DNA from: Photobacterium profundum
GTDB taxonomy: Bacteria; Pseudomonadota; Gammaproteobacteria; Enterobacterales; Vibrionaceae
NCBI RefSeq assembly: GCF_003026285.1
Contig: NZ_PYOD01000015.1
Location: 50,372-114,371 of the forward strand
Direction of reading: 5' to 3'
DNA: 64,000 nucleotides
Within the stretch, counting starts at the first letter, position 1. Every line of letters begins with the position of its first letter. Below the pieces are notes generated by a model that had not been told where the DNA came from, made no database searches, and was given only the letters and a program-made list of their open reading frames with translations. Both the position numbers and the translations under genes were made by a program. Below are positions 8,720 through 16,334 of the stretch, piece after piece.

Positions 8720-9469
8720 ATGGCGAAGAAATTTTACGTTGTTTGGGCTGGTCGAGAAACAGGTGTTTTCACAAGTTGGCCATATACGAAAAAGCTCGTC
8801 GATAAATTTCCGCAAGCACGTTATAAGTCATTTCCTACAGAGCAAGAAGCTGAAGCCGCATTTGCATCGGGTCGTGTAAGCACCCCAAGATCTTCAGTTA
8901 AAAAGACAGCGTCTAAGCCGTCTGCATCTCTTGCGCCTAAAACTTCCAACTTTGAAGTTAATATCTATTGTGATGGCGCGTGCGATCCTAACCCAGGTAA
9001 ATCAGGCTCTGGTGTAGCTGTGTATCGCGATGGCGCATTAGCTGAGCTTTGGTATGGTTTATATAACCCTATGGGTACAAACAACACGGCAGAGCTAAAT
9101 GCACTGCATCAATCGTTGCTTATTGCCAAGCAGGAAATTGAGAAAGGTCTGCGTGTTCAGGTATTAGCGGATTCTCAGTACGCGATTAATTGTTTAACGT
9201 TGTGGGCCTATAGCTGGAAAACAAAAGGCTGGAAGCGAAAGGTCGCAGGGGATATCAAAAACCTTGAATTGATTCAGCAAGCTCATGCTCTTTACGACAC
9301 AATCAAAAACCGCGTAGTGGTGTCACACGTAAAAGCGCATATTGGTGTTGAGGGCAATGAACTTGCCGATCGCATGTCGGTATATGGCGCCGATCAAGAG
9401 CAGTACGACTTTTGCCAGTACTCAGATGCATTAGATATAGAAAAGATTTTAAATTATAAGCGTGGTTAA
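8720..9469 (+). CDS. Ribonuclease HI with N-terminal hybrid-binding domain
   Basis: This 249-residue protein has an N-terminal RNA/DNA-hybrid-binding domain (residues 3-48, KKFYVVWAGRETGVF) as in eukaryotic RNase H1, a Ser/Lys-rich linker, and a catalytic RNase H domain from about 77. The active-site acids are visible: Asp85 in YCDGA, Glu125 in NNTAEL, Asp151 in LADSQ and Asp217 in GNELADRM. It would degrade RNA in RNA-DNA hybrids such as R-loops. It differs from the short E. coli RnhA (155 aa), so it is likely a second RNase HI. A strong bidirectional terminator follows. Confidence 0.9.
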   Translation: MAKKFYVVWAGRETGVFTSWPYTKKLVDKFPQARYKSFPTEQEAEAAFASGRVSTPRSSVKKTASKPSASLAPKTSNFEVNIYCDGACDPNPGKSGSGVAVYRDGALAELWYGLYNPMGTNNTAELNALHQSLLIAKQEIEKGLRVQVLADSQYAINCLTLWAYSWKTKGWKRKVAGDIKNLELIQQAHALYDTIKNRVVVSHVKAHIGVEGNELADRMSVYGADQEQYDFCQYSDALDIEKILNYKRG

Positions 9470-9515
9470 TGCGTTTTATAATCATGCTATTTGATAAGTG
9501 ACCAAAATAGAAAAC

Positions 9516-9553
9516 GGGTCGTTAAGTCGGATTGTAAACCGATTTAACGACCC
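9516..9553. terminator. Bidirectional terminator between rnh and pbpG
   Basis: Fifteen-base arms (9516-9530 and 9539-9553, one mismatch pair region) beginning GGGTCGTTAA, flanked by A-rich sequence on the left and CATTTT on the right. It serves the convergent genes on both strands. Confidence 0.75.
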
Positions 9554-9579
9554 ATTTTAGAATCATAATAAAGTATGAC

Positions 9580-10476
9580 TTAGCCTTGTAAATCAGCCAA
9601 TTTTACTTGTTGGTAGTTTTTCGCTGAATCAGAAATTTTGCCGCTATTACCAGTTTGTAGCCACTTTTTAATGCGACCAGCATCGCCAATAGGAGTGAGC
9701 TTGCCTTGCGCGTCAAGCATTACCATTAAAATTTCTTTACCATCAATCTTGGTGATCATTGTTAAACAGTGACCAGCAATGTCTAAATAACCCGTCTTAG
9801 TCATTTCTACATCCCATTTTTTACCACGAGCCAAAACATTTGTATTGGTGTAACCCAATTTGTATTTTGGTTTAGTAAAGTAAACGGTGTGAACGGGCGT
9901 TGTACTGTATTTACGGATCTTCGCATATTTATAGGCGGCTTTTGCCATCTTATTAATGTCTGAAGCTGTTGATACGTTTTTAGGATTGAGGCCTGAACTA
10001 TCCACAAACCTTGTGTTGGTCATACCTAAAGCTTTAGCCTTCGCATTCATGGCTTTAATAAATGCGTCGTAGCCACCAGGGTAGTTCCCTGCCAGTGCTG
10101 CTGCAGCCAAGTTTTCAGATGACATAAGTGCAATGTGTATAGTTTCGCCACGGCTTAATCGTGATTCCATACGAATACGTGTGTAACCGTTATACATCCG
10201 TTTCTTATCAATCGGCTTGAAGGTTATTTTCTCATCTAAAGGCAATTTTGCATCGAGTGTAACCATTGCTGTCATAAGCTTAGTAATAGAGGCTAATGGC
10301 ATTACCACGTTCTGGTTCTTTTTATATAAGGTTTTACCAGATTTTAAATCGGTCACATAAGTACTGACTGACGCTGTTTGAATGTTATTGGGATCTAATT
10401 TGGCAGTCGTGGCATGTGCGGAAGTGGCGATACTTACGCTTACCAGGGAAAAAATGAATAATAATGCTCTGCCCAC
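9580..10476 (-). CDS. pbpG: D-alanyl-D-alanine endopeptidase (PBP7)
   Basis: A serine penicillin-binding protein of the low-molecular-mass S11 family. SxxK is SITK (Ser63, Lys66), SxN is SEN in SSENLAA, and KTG is in MTKTGYLD. It would hydrolyse cross-linking peptides of peptidoglycan in the periplasm. The frame is open well upstream, but a GTG at 10474-10476 has AAGGAG five bases before it and starts a clean signal peptide (MGRALLFIFSLVSVSIATSA), giving 298 residues, close to E. coli PbpG. Upstream ATG and TTG codons would spoil the signal peptide. Confidence 0.88.
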   Translation of the reverse strand: MGRALLFIFSLVSVSIATSAHATTAKLDPNNIQTASVSTYVTDLKSGKTLYKKNQNVVMPLASITKLMTAMVTLDAKLPLDEKITFKPIDKKRMYNGYTRIRMESRLSRGETIHIALMSSENLAAAALAGNYPGGYDAFIKAMNAKAKALGMTNTRFVDSSGLNPKNVSTASDINKMAKAAYKYAKIRKYSTTPVHTVYFTKPKYKLGYTNTNVLARGKKWDVEMTKTGYLDIAGHCLTMITKIDGKEILMVMLDAQGKLTPIGDAGRIKKWLQTGNSGKISDSAKNYQQVKLADLQG

Positions 10477-10709
10477 AATTGCTCCTTGAGGATGAAATAG
10501 TCGAAATGGATAAAAAAGGAAAGAGTGCATTGTTCCCTTTAATGCCCAATACGTGCAAGTCAAGTTTATGTAAAAAAATGGAAAGATGCTGGATAATTAA
10601 GCAGTCAGACGCAGGTTTTAATGAAACGCAATGCAATTAGATGAATCAATATGCAGTGTGTGGATTATAATGAGAAAATATGTCTGACAAGTGTTGGTGA
10701 GGAGGTCAT

Positions 10710-11066
10710 ATGAAAATGGAACAATTGGAAAAATACCTGCTTAGCTTAAAAGGGGTTCAAGGTGGTTATCCTTTCGGCCCTGAAGCATATGTATTTAAAG
10801 TGATGGGGAAAATGTTTGCACTGACTGCCATTCATAATGACGCTCCCAGTATGACGTTAAAGTGCCTTCCTGCTGATGGTGATTTTTTAGTTAATGAGTT
10901 TGCCTCTATCATTCCTGGCTATCACATGAACAAGCAACATTGGATAACAATCGCTTTAACGGGTGAGCTATCAGAAAGTGTGCTGCAAGACTTAGCCGAT
11001 AAATCTTATAATCTGGTTGTGAGTAAATTAACACGTGCCGATAAAGAGGCATTGTCTGCATTATAA
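10710..11066 (+). CDS. MmcQ/YjbR family DNA-binding-fold protein
   Basis: This 118-residue protein matches the YjbR/CyaY-like fold family (DUF419): an N-terminal helix, GVQGGYPFGPEAYVFKVMGKMFAL, then LKCLPADGDFL and PGYHMNKQHWITI, which are typical conserved segments. It starts after a strong GGAGGT site. Related proteins are small cytoplasmic proteins of uncertain role, proposed to bind DNA. Single gene between divergent neighbours. Confidence 0.8.
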   Translation: MKMEQLEKYLLSLKGVQGGYPFGPEAYVFKVMGKMFALTAIHNDAPSMTLKCLPADGDFLVNEFASIIPGYHMNKQHWITIALTGELSESVLQDLADKSYNLVVSKLTRADKEALSAL

Positions 11067-11162
11067 GTGTTAGCTGCAATCGTTGCCTGTATCTACCATC
11101 AGCCTATTTAACCAGCTTCGTTCGCTGGCTAAATATGGGCTAGGTACTCATGGCTTAGGGCA

Positions 11163-11825
11163 TTACTCAGCTTGATGCCATCGCTCGTTATAGGCCGCAG
11201 AGTAATCAGGTTCTGCTATCGTTTCTGATAAATCGGAAGTCGCGATTAAAGGCCCAATCACGGTGCGATAGGGTATAACACCAGCCCAAACGGGAATGTC
11301 GAGATCGGCGGCATCATCATTTACACCGTGTTTACCAATTTTAACTGACACTTCAGTTAGGGGTATAGCAAGAAGCTCTGTGGCGTTAAGTTCTTTATCG
11401 TTACTTAGTCTGATTGTTTCTGTACGCTTCGGAGCAATTTGTTCAATAAAGTGATTGAGTAAACGATCTTTTTCTTGGTTATCATCAATGGTTGTAAAAG
11501 TGCCAAATACCACGGCAGAACGATAATGTGCACTGTGATGAAATGCAGAGCGTGCCAATACCCAACCATCGAACAATGTGAACGTTAAACAGGTTTGTTG
11601 CCCGCCTTTAAGCCTTCTTAGTAATCGGCTGTTTTTCGCGCCGTGAATGTATAACGTCTCTTCTACACGCCATGCCAACATAGGAATAACCACCGGTCCG
11701 GTATCTTCCAAAATAGCAATATGAGCAATTAAGCTGTCATCAATGATTGCATGTAATTCTGTTGTATCGTAAACAGCTTTTATTTTGCCTTTTTTGATTG
11801 TTGTTCGTGGGGTACTTGAAAGCAT
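11163..11825 (-). CDS. Pyridoxamine 5'-phosphate oxidase-like flavin-binding protein
   Basis: This 220-residue protein resembles the split-barrel FMN-binding family (NimA/PNPOx-like): a strand segment for flavin contact (VVIPMLAWRVEETLYIHG), then SRLLRRLKGGQQTCLTFTLFDGWVLARSAFHHSAHYRSAVVFG and a C-terminal GVIPYR. It starts after AAAGGAG. It is divergent from a MocR regulator 79 bp away with a palindrome between them, a common arrangement in which a PLP-binding regulator controls a flavin enzyme acting in B6 or related redox metabolism. The actual substrate is not known. Confidence 0.8.
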   Translation of the reverse strand: MLSSTPRTTIKKGKIKAVYDTTELHAIIDDSLIAHIAILEDTGPVVIPMLAWRVEETLYIHGAKNSRLLRRLKGGQQTCLTFTLFDGWVLARSAFHHSAHYRSAVVFGTFTTIDDNQEKDRLLNHFIEQIAPKRTETIRLSNDKELNATELLAIPLTEVSVKIGKHGVNDDAADLDIPVWAGVIPYRTVIGPLIATSDLSETIAEPDYSAAYNERWHQAE

Positions 11826-11878
11826 AACGGCTCCTTTTAATTATGTCTTGTTGGCAATCTATCGCTTAACTGGTAGCT

Positions 11879-11897
11879 TAATAAGTACCACTTATTA
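11879..11897. promoter_or_regulatory. Palindromic operator candidate for the MocR regulator
   Basis: TAATAAGT, three bases ACC, then ACTTATTA form a perfect 8-bp inverted repeat in the divergent intergenic region. It sits 8 bp before the proposed ATG of the MocR gene, where binding would block initiation, which fits an autorepressor that also governs the divergent gene. Confidence 0.5.
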
Positions 11898-11904
11898 CTT
11901 TATT

Positions 11905-13437
11905 ATGGATCCAGTTATGCCTGAGTCGTCGTTGCTGAACACCCCGATGAACGTATCATCAGTCTCGCAACCGATTGATACCGGTGACTTGAACTTGAGT
12001 CGTTTTTCTCTGGCTAATAAGAAGTTAAGCCGTCAGGAAGCATTATTTCATGCGATTCAAGAGAAAATAATTGAAGGTTTGTGGCCAAAAGGTGGAAAGC
12101 TCCCTTCAACCAGAAAATTAGCGGTCGAATTGCATGTAAGCCGTAATACTGTCATTTTTGCGTATGAACAATTAGCGGCGGAAGGCTACATCAATAGTAA
12201 AAAAGGCTCAGGGTTTTATGTGGCTGTTAAGTTACCTGAACAGTATTTATTTAAATCAGGCGAAACGTCAACGATAGCTGTCGACAAGATAGCTCCGTTG
12301 TGTGTTAACCCACTAAATATGAATAGTGCTTTTGCTCCTGGAATTCCTGACTTATCGGCTTTCCCTCACGCCAAATGGCAACGTTTTTTACAACGTCATA
12401 CTTCAAGAAACGGTCTACTTGGTAACCAATCCATTCAAGGGGAATTATCGCTTCGAGAAGCCTTGAGTGATTATTTGGCCAGCAGCCGTTCTGTACGTTG
12501 TAACCCTGAACGCATTATTATTACTTCCGGTGCACAACAGGCATTGTCTATTGCTGTTATGGCAGCATTAGGTAGAGATAGTGCCGTGTTAATGGAAGAT
12601 CCTGGGTATATTCAAATGAGAAAAGTACTTCAATTATTTGGTATTCCTATTGAAAATGTAAAAGTACATGAACATCAAGGGCTCGATTTAGATGCGGTGT
12701 TAAAGAGTAAGGCGCAAGCTTTGTATGTCACCCCCAGTAATCAATATCCGATGGGCACGACTTTAAATACGGAACAACGCTTACAGTTGATTGAATGGGC
12801 AAGTCAGAGTAATCGTTGGCTTATAGAAGATGATTACGATAGTGAGTTTCAATTCGCGCACCGTCCGTATACTAGTTTGCAAGGGTTAGCCGGGCAGATG
12901 GGGAAAGATGGTCATGTGCTGTATATAGGCTCGTTCAGTAAAGTCATGTTTAATGGATTACGTTTAGGTTACTTGGTAGCGCCAGAGCACCTTGTTGAAC
13001 GCTGCCTAACAATAAAAGATGCACTCTCGGGCGATTCGCCAACTCATACACAAGCAGCGTTAGCCGATTTTATTATTGAAGGTGAGTTACTTCGCCACAT
13101 TCGTAAAATGCGCCGTTTATACCAAGCAAAACATCAAACGTTGGTTGCGGCGATTACTCGCACGTTTTCTGGACGACTAGAAGTAATAAGTCAAGCTGCA
13201 GGGTTACATATAACGGTGAAATGGCATGGAGGGATTTCAGAGCAAGATTGGTGCGCGAGAGCACAATCGATAGGTATCATTATACGTCCGCTAACCTTCT
13301 ATGAAAGCGACAGAGATAATAATGATACCAACGGTACAGAGAGTAGGGAATGGCGAAGTGTGGTCATGGGGTTCGGGAATATTGCACTGACTGATATAGA
13401 ACCTACTATCGCTCAATTAGCCGACGTTTTTGATTAA
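11905..13437 (+). CDS. MocR-type (GntR/aminotransferase) transcription regulator
   Basis: The protein (about 510 residues) joins an N-terminal GntR winged helix (QEKIIEGLWPKGGKLPSTRK, then SRNTVIFAYEQL) to a full class I aminotransferase-like domain with the PLP lysine motif YIGSFSKVMFNGLRLGY and the upstream DDYDSEF segment. MocR proteins such as PdxR and GabR sense PLP or amino compounds through this domain. The frame is open from 11785, but that part would overlap the divergent gene. The starts at 11905 or 11917 are both plausible; 11917 has a GGA-type site. It probably controls the divergent flavoprotein gene. Confidence 0.87.
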   Translation: MDPVMPESSLLNTPMNVSSVSQPIDTGDLNLSRFSLANKKLSRQEALFHAIQEKIIEGLWPKGGKLPSTRKLAVELHVSRNTVIFAYEQLAAEGYINSKKGSGFYVAVKLPEQYLFKSGETSTIAVDKIAPLCVNPLNMNSAFAPGIPDLSAFPHAKWQRFLQRHTSRNGLLGNQSIQGELSLREALSDYLASSRSVRCNPERIIITSGAQQALSIAVMAALGRDSAVLMEDPGYIQMRKVLQLFGIPIENVKVHEHQGLDLDAVLKSKAQALYVTPSNQYPMGTTLNTEQRLQLIEWASQSNRWLIEDDYDSEFQFAHRPYTSLQGLAGQMGKDGHVLYIGSFSKVMFNGLRLGYLVAPEHLVERCLTIKDALSGDSPTHTQAALADFIIEGELLRHIRKMRRLYQAKHQTLVAAITRTFSGRLEVISQAAGLHITVKWHGGISEQDWCARAQSIGIIIRPLTFYESDRDNNDTNGTESREWRSVVMGFGNIALTDIEPTIAQLADVFD

Positions 13438-13504
13438 GTTTATATATCCAGATTCGTTTTATAAACCAAAGTTGATATTGCACTCTGTTGATGCATTGCC
13501 AGCC

Positions 13505-13532
13505 AATAAAAAGCCAGCTCATTGAGCTGGCT
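13505..13532 (-). terminator. Terminator of the leftward hypothetical gene
   Basis: Stem AGCCAGCTC (13512-13520), loop ATT, GAGCTGGCT (13524-13532), followed on the minus strand by a T-run (13505-13511). Confidence 0.75.
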
Positions 13533-13584
13533 GGTAATGCGAGTGACGTCAGTCTTTTTTTTTCAGTCAAAGAGGGGGATAGGC

Positions 13585-14550
13585 TTAGCTTGAAAAGTTA
13601 TACGTTAAGCTAACTGGGCTTGTGATACTTTGAATTGATGATTCTTGTTTATCATCAAATTTAGCCAGTATCGAGTATTTACCTTTTGATACTTTTACTG
13701 AGACATTATTGCCGTTTCCTACTGGTAACCCATCAATGTAAAACACTGCATCTTTATTGCTTACAAGCAAGATATCAAATGAGTTAATGCCGACTTCTTT
13801 CATGATTTGAGCATTGATTTGTTCATTATATTGAACAAACAAGTTAAAGCTGACGTTGTAATCAACATTCCCTTCAAAGTCCATACTGGCTGAATTGACC
13901 GTAAATTGATTGGTACTGCTTGTAATATCAATCTGACCAAAGCGAGATTCAATGGCATCATTAACAAGCTTACTTGTGGTTTGTTTGCTTTCAAAGCAGG
14001 CACGAATAGACTCATAAGGGGAGCATTGCAGCTTACCTTCTATTTTAATAGGAAGGGGTTTTGAAAATTCAGTTTTTATACGGGTAACAACGCTATTTTT
14101 GATGGCTGTAAGCTTATCGCTATACACGTTTTTAGATTGGCGAATAGAGTGATTTAGCTTCTCAAGTTCCGCGTTATATTGAGTGACAAGTGCCGTATTT
14201 TTGTGAATTGTATCATTGTTCGTTTTAATCTTATTTGATGTCTTTTTCATTGACTCAAAGTAGTAATTTGTATTTTCTTCTGTGCCAGAGAGCATCTCTT
14301 TACTTAGTTTTTGTTGGTACTCTTGGTAGGCTTTTCTTTCGTTAACAATGGAGGCTTTTAACTGACTCGTCTGGTTGGTTAACGTGAATATACTGCTATT
14401 AACTTTCGTTAATTTTTGTAATTCAGCAGTATCATTAAACTGTTCTCTTACAGAGCTGACTTGCTCTTGCTCGGTTTTTGTTAGCAATGGGGTCGCTTGA
14501 GTACAAAACGAAACACCCACTGATATAAGAATAATGGCTTTTTTTAACAT
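13585..14550 (-). CDS. Exported coiled-coil protein with a PEGA-like C-terminus
   Basis: This 321-residue protein starts with a Sec signal peptide (MLKKAIILISVGVSFCTQA) and an AAGGTT ribosome binding site. Residues about 25-145 are Gln/Lys/Glu-rich and predicted to be a long coiled coil. The last 70 residues contain YIDGLPVGNGNNVSVKVSKG, which resembles the beta-sandwich PEGA motif of envelope proteins, then a Ser/Thr-rich end. It should be periplasmic or surface-bound. I do not recognise a named family for the whole protein, and no neighbour hints at function. Confidence 0.7.
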   Translation of the reverse strand: MLKKAIILISVGVSFCTQATPLLTKTEQEQVSSVREQFNDTAELQKLTKVNSSIFTLTNQTSQLKASIVNERKAYQEYQQKLSKEMLSGTEENTNYYFESMKKTSNKIKTNNDTIHKNTALVTQYNAELEKLNHSIRQSKNVYSDKLTAIKNSVVTRIKTEFSKPLPIKIEGKLQCSPYESIRACFESKQTTSKLVNDAIESRFGQIDITSSTNQFTVNSASMDFEGNVDYNVSFNLFVQYNEQINAQIMKEVGINSFDILLVSNKDAVFYIDGLPVGNGNNVSVKVSKGKYSILAKFDDKQESSIQSITSPVSLTYNFSS

Positions 14551-15047
14551 GATATAACGAACCTTAGAAATATGAGAATAGTATAAATTTTCTTTAAGTT
14601 AGTAATGTTTAGTCTGTAATTTTCGATAAGTAGTGAATTCAGTGTCTTTTATATTCCGGTTTGTCATATGACTATCGATTATCTCGAGTTTAAAAGGTTC
14701 GTACACGGTTATCCATTACGTGTAAGAACTGTACCAGAAGACTACTTTGAATATCTTTATATACTTAGGTTAGATATTTAATAATTATTCTTCTACAAAG
14801 TCATTATATTTATTAAATTTAACCATATAAATTATACATTTATCATTGTTTATGATATTTCCAATGATTCAATGCGCAATTGATTTCTTATCGTTTTGTA
14901 CGTTTTATTTGAATAAAAGCTGTTTCGTCAAAAATAAGGCGATTAACAAGTCAAAATATCAACGAATTAATGGTGGAAATATAAGGGCAGATAAATAAAA
15001 AGCGGATACGCCGTAACATGATTCATATCGTTACGGCGCTGAATAAA
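14551..15047. other. AT-rich intergenic stretch
   Basis: About 500 bp between two leftward genes. It is strongly AT-rich and should carry the promoter of the exported coiled-coil protein. The only possible coding frame is the 37-codon one at 14668 (separate entry). Confidence 0.5.
14668..14781 (+). CDS. Possible 37-aa small protein
   Basis: An ATG frame encodes 37 residues beginning MTIDYLEFKRFVHGYPLRV, rich in aromatic and charged residues and looking protein-like rather than random. No ribosome binding site is visible, so it may be a fragment of a decayed gene. No family recognised. Confidence 0.2.
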   Translation: MTIDYLEFKRFVHGYPLRVRTVPEDYFEYLYILRLDI

Positions 15048-15680
15048 TTAGTTAACCAGTTCGTCTAATAAATCTTGGTGTGTGTAGAACGGCGACTTTG
15101 CAGATTCAGTTAAGTAAGGTTCTACCATTGAAATTAAACGTAATACGCCAGCACGAATGAGTTCCGTTTCACTGTATTTATCATCTAATAGTGTTTGGTA
15201 GTTTAACCAATTCAAACTGACTAAAAGTAAGTTATCTGATAATAGCGGTAGACTGTTATTATCGCATTGCAGCTTTCCTAAGCTAACTAAATGCGCAAGC
15301 ATATCGCTACTGAGTTGCCGTAATTTTAAAATTAACGTACGAATTTTACGTTTTATCTGTGGGTTTTGACCATTCAAGTTATCTAAATTTCTGAACATGA
15401 AACGATAATGGGTAAAGAGTGCCATCACGGTATGCATGAACGGCCAGTAATCATCAAAATCTTGAACTTGTTTGGGGTACTCAATACTGATAGTTGATAC
15501 TGAATTTTGTAATTCATTAATCAAAGTCGCAATAATCTCGTCTTTACCGCGAAAATGGTAATATAAATTACCTGGGCTAATTCCCATTTCAGTAGCAATG
15601 ATCAAGGTACTCACTTGCGAGATACCATTCCGATTAAAAAGGTCAAGACTGACTGATAGAATCCGATCTCGAGTCTTCAT
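15048..15680 (-). CDS. TetR family transcription regulator
   Basis: This 210-residue protein begins MKTRDRILSVSLDLFNRNGI, followed by a TetR helix-turn-helix (STLIIATEMGISPGNLYYHFRGKDEI, about residues 20-47) and an all-helical ligand domain. The ATG at 15680 has AGGAAG a few bases upstream; the frame extends to 15770 without support. It follows the DUF2505 and acyl-reductase genes in the same direction with a 126-bp gap, so it is likely their local regulator, sensing an acyl compound. That role is inferred from position only. Confidence 0.85.
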   Translation of the reverse strand: MKTRDRILSVSLDLFNRNGISQVSTLIIATEMGISPGNLYYHFRGKDEIIATLINELQNSVSTISIEYPKQVQDFDDYWPFMHTVMALFTHYRFMFRNLDNLNGQNPQIKRKIRTLILKLRQLSSDMLAHLVSLGKLQCDNNSLPLLSDNLLLVSLNWLNYQTLLDDKYSETELIRAGVLRLISMVEPYLTESAKSPFYTHQDLLDELVN

Positions 15681-15806
15681 TTTTCTTCCTTGTCTGACGT
15701 TTTTGGTTGTAGTTAGAATTTCGTTGTTACCAAAAGGTCTAGTGGCAACAACGAAAGGGTCAATAAGCACAACGATATTTCTATAGTCGTTTTGTAAACT
15801 TGCGTA

Positions 15807-16325
15807 TTACTCTGTTAATAACGCAGGCAGTGCTTCAAGCAAAAACTCATATTCTGTCTGCATTTGCAGCTTTATGTCATCGCAAATGAACGAAACTAAT
15901 GTGCTACCAATGAATGGCACAGATGAACTAATGGTCATCTCCACATTATTACGCGTTGTAGGGCCACTTTTTAGTTTTGCTGCGGGCTCACTAAATAGCA
16001 TTTGACCAGTAATCGCCGCAGGCACACCGATAAGCTCAACTTGCATCTCACACTTTAGTTGATCACCTTCTAGCCAGTGCCATGTTTCAGATTGCTTTAT
16101 TGTGTTGTAATTACCTAACAGGCTTTTTAGCATACCTGGTACATTCGCTGGCACTTCTCGTTGTGTCTCCACAAGGAAACCGTCTTCTGTTTCTTCAATT
16201 TTTACGATACGTACATTACGCGCACCGAGTTTTTGATACTTTTCGATAATCAATTCTTCTTCGCTGAAGAAACGTAAAATAGTATCGAGATCTTCTTGGT
16301 AATCATGAATCGCTGAGACTTGCAT
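15807..16325 (-). CDS. DUF2505 family protein (START-like lipid-binding fold?)
   Basis: This 172-residue cytoplasmic protein matches DUF2505: an N-terminal LDTILRFFSEEELIIEKYQKLGARNV helix-strand unit, the LKSLLGNYNTIKQSETWHW segment and CEMQVELIGVPAAITGQM. The family is considered related to START/polyketide-cyclase folds that hold hydrophobic ligands. Its ATG lies 9 bp after the stop of the upstream acyl reductase, and its AAGGA site overlaps that gap, so the two are co-translated. A role in carrying or binding the acyl substrate or product is an attractive inference, not shown. Confidence 0.78.
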   Translation of the reverse strand: MQVSAIHDYQEDLDTILRFFSEEELIIEKYQKLGARNVRIVKIEETEDGFLVETQREVPANVPGMLKSLLGNYNTIKQSETWHWLEGDQLKCEMQVELIGVPAAITGQMLFSEPAAKLKSGPTTRNNVEMTISSSVPFIGSTLVSFICDDIKLQMQTEYEFLLEALPALLTE

Positions 16326-16334
16326 AATGTGTCC

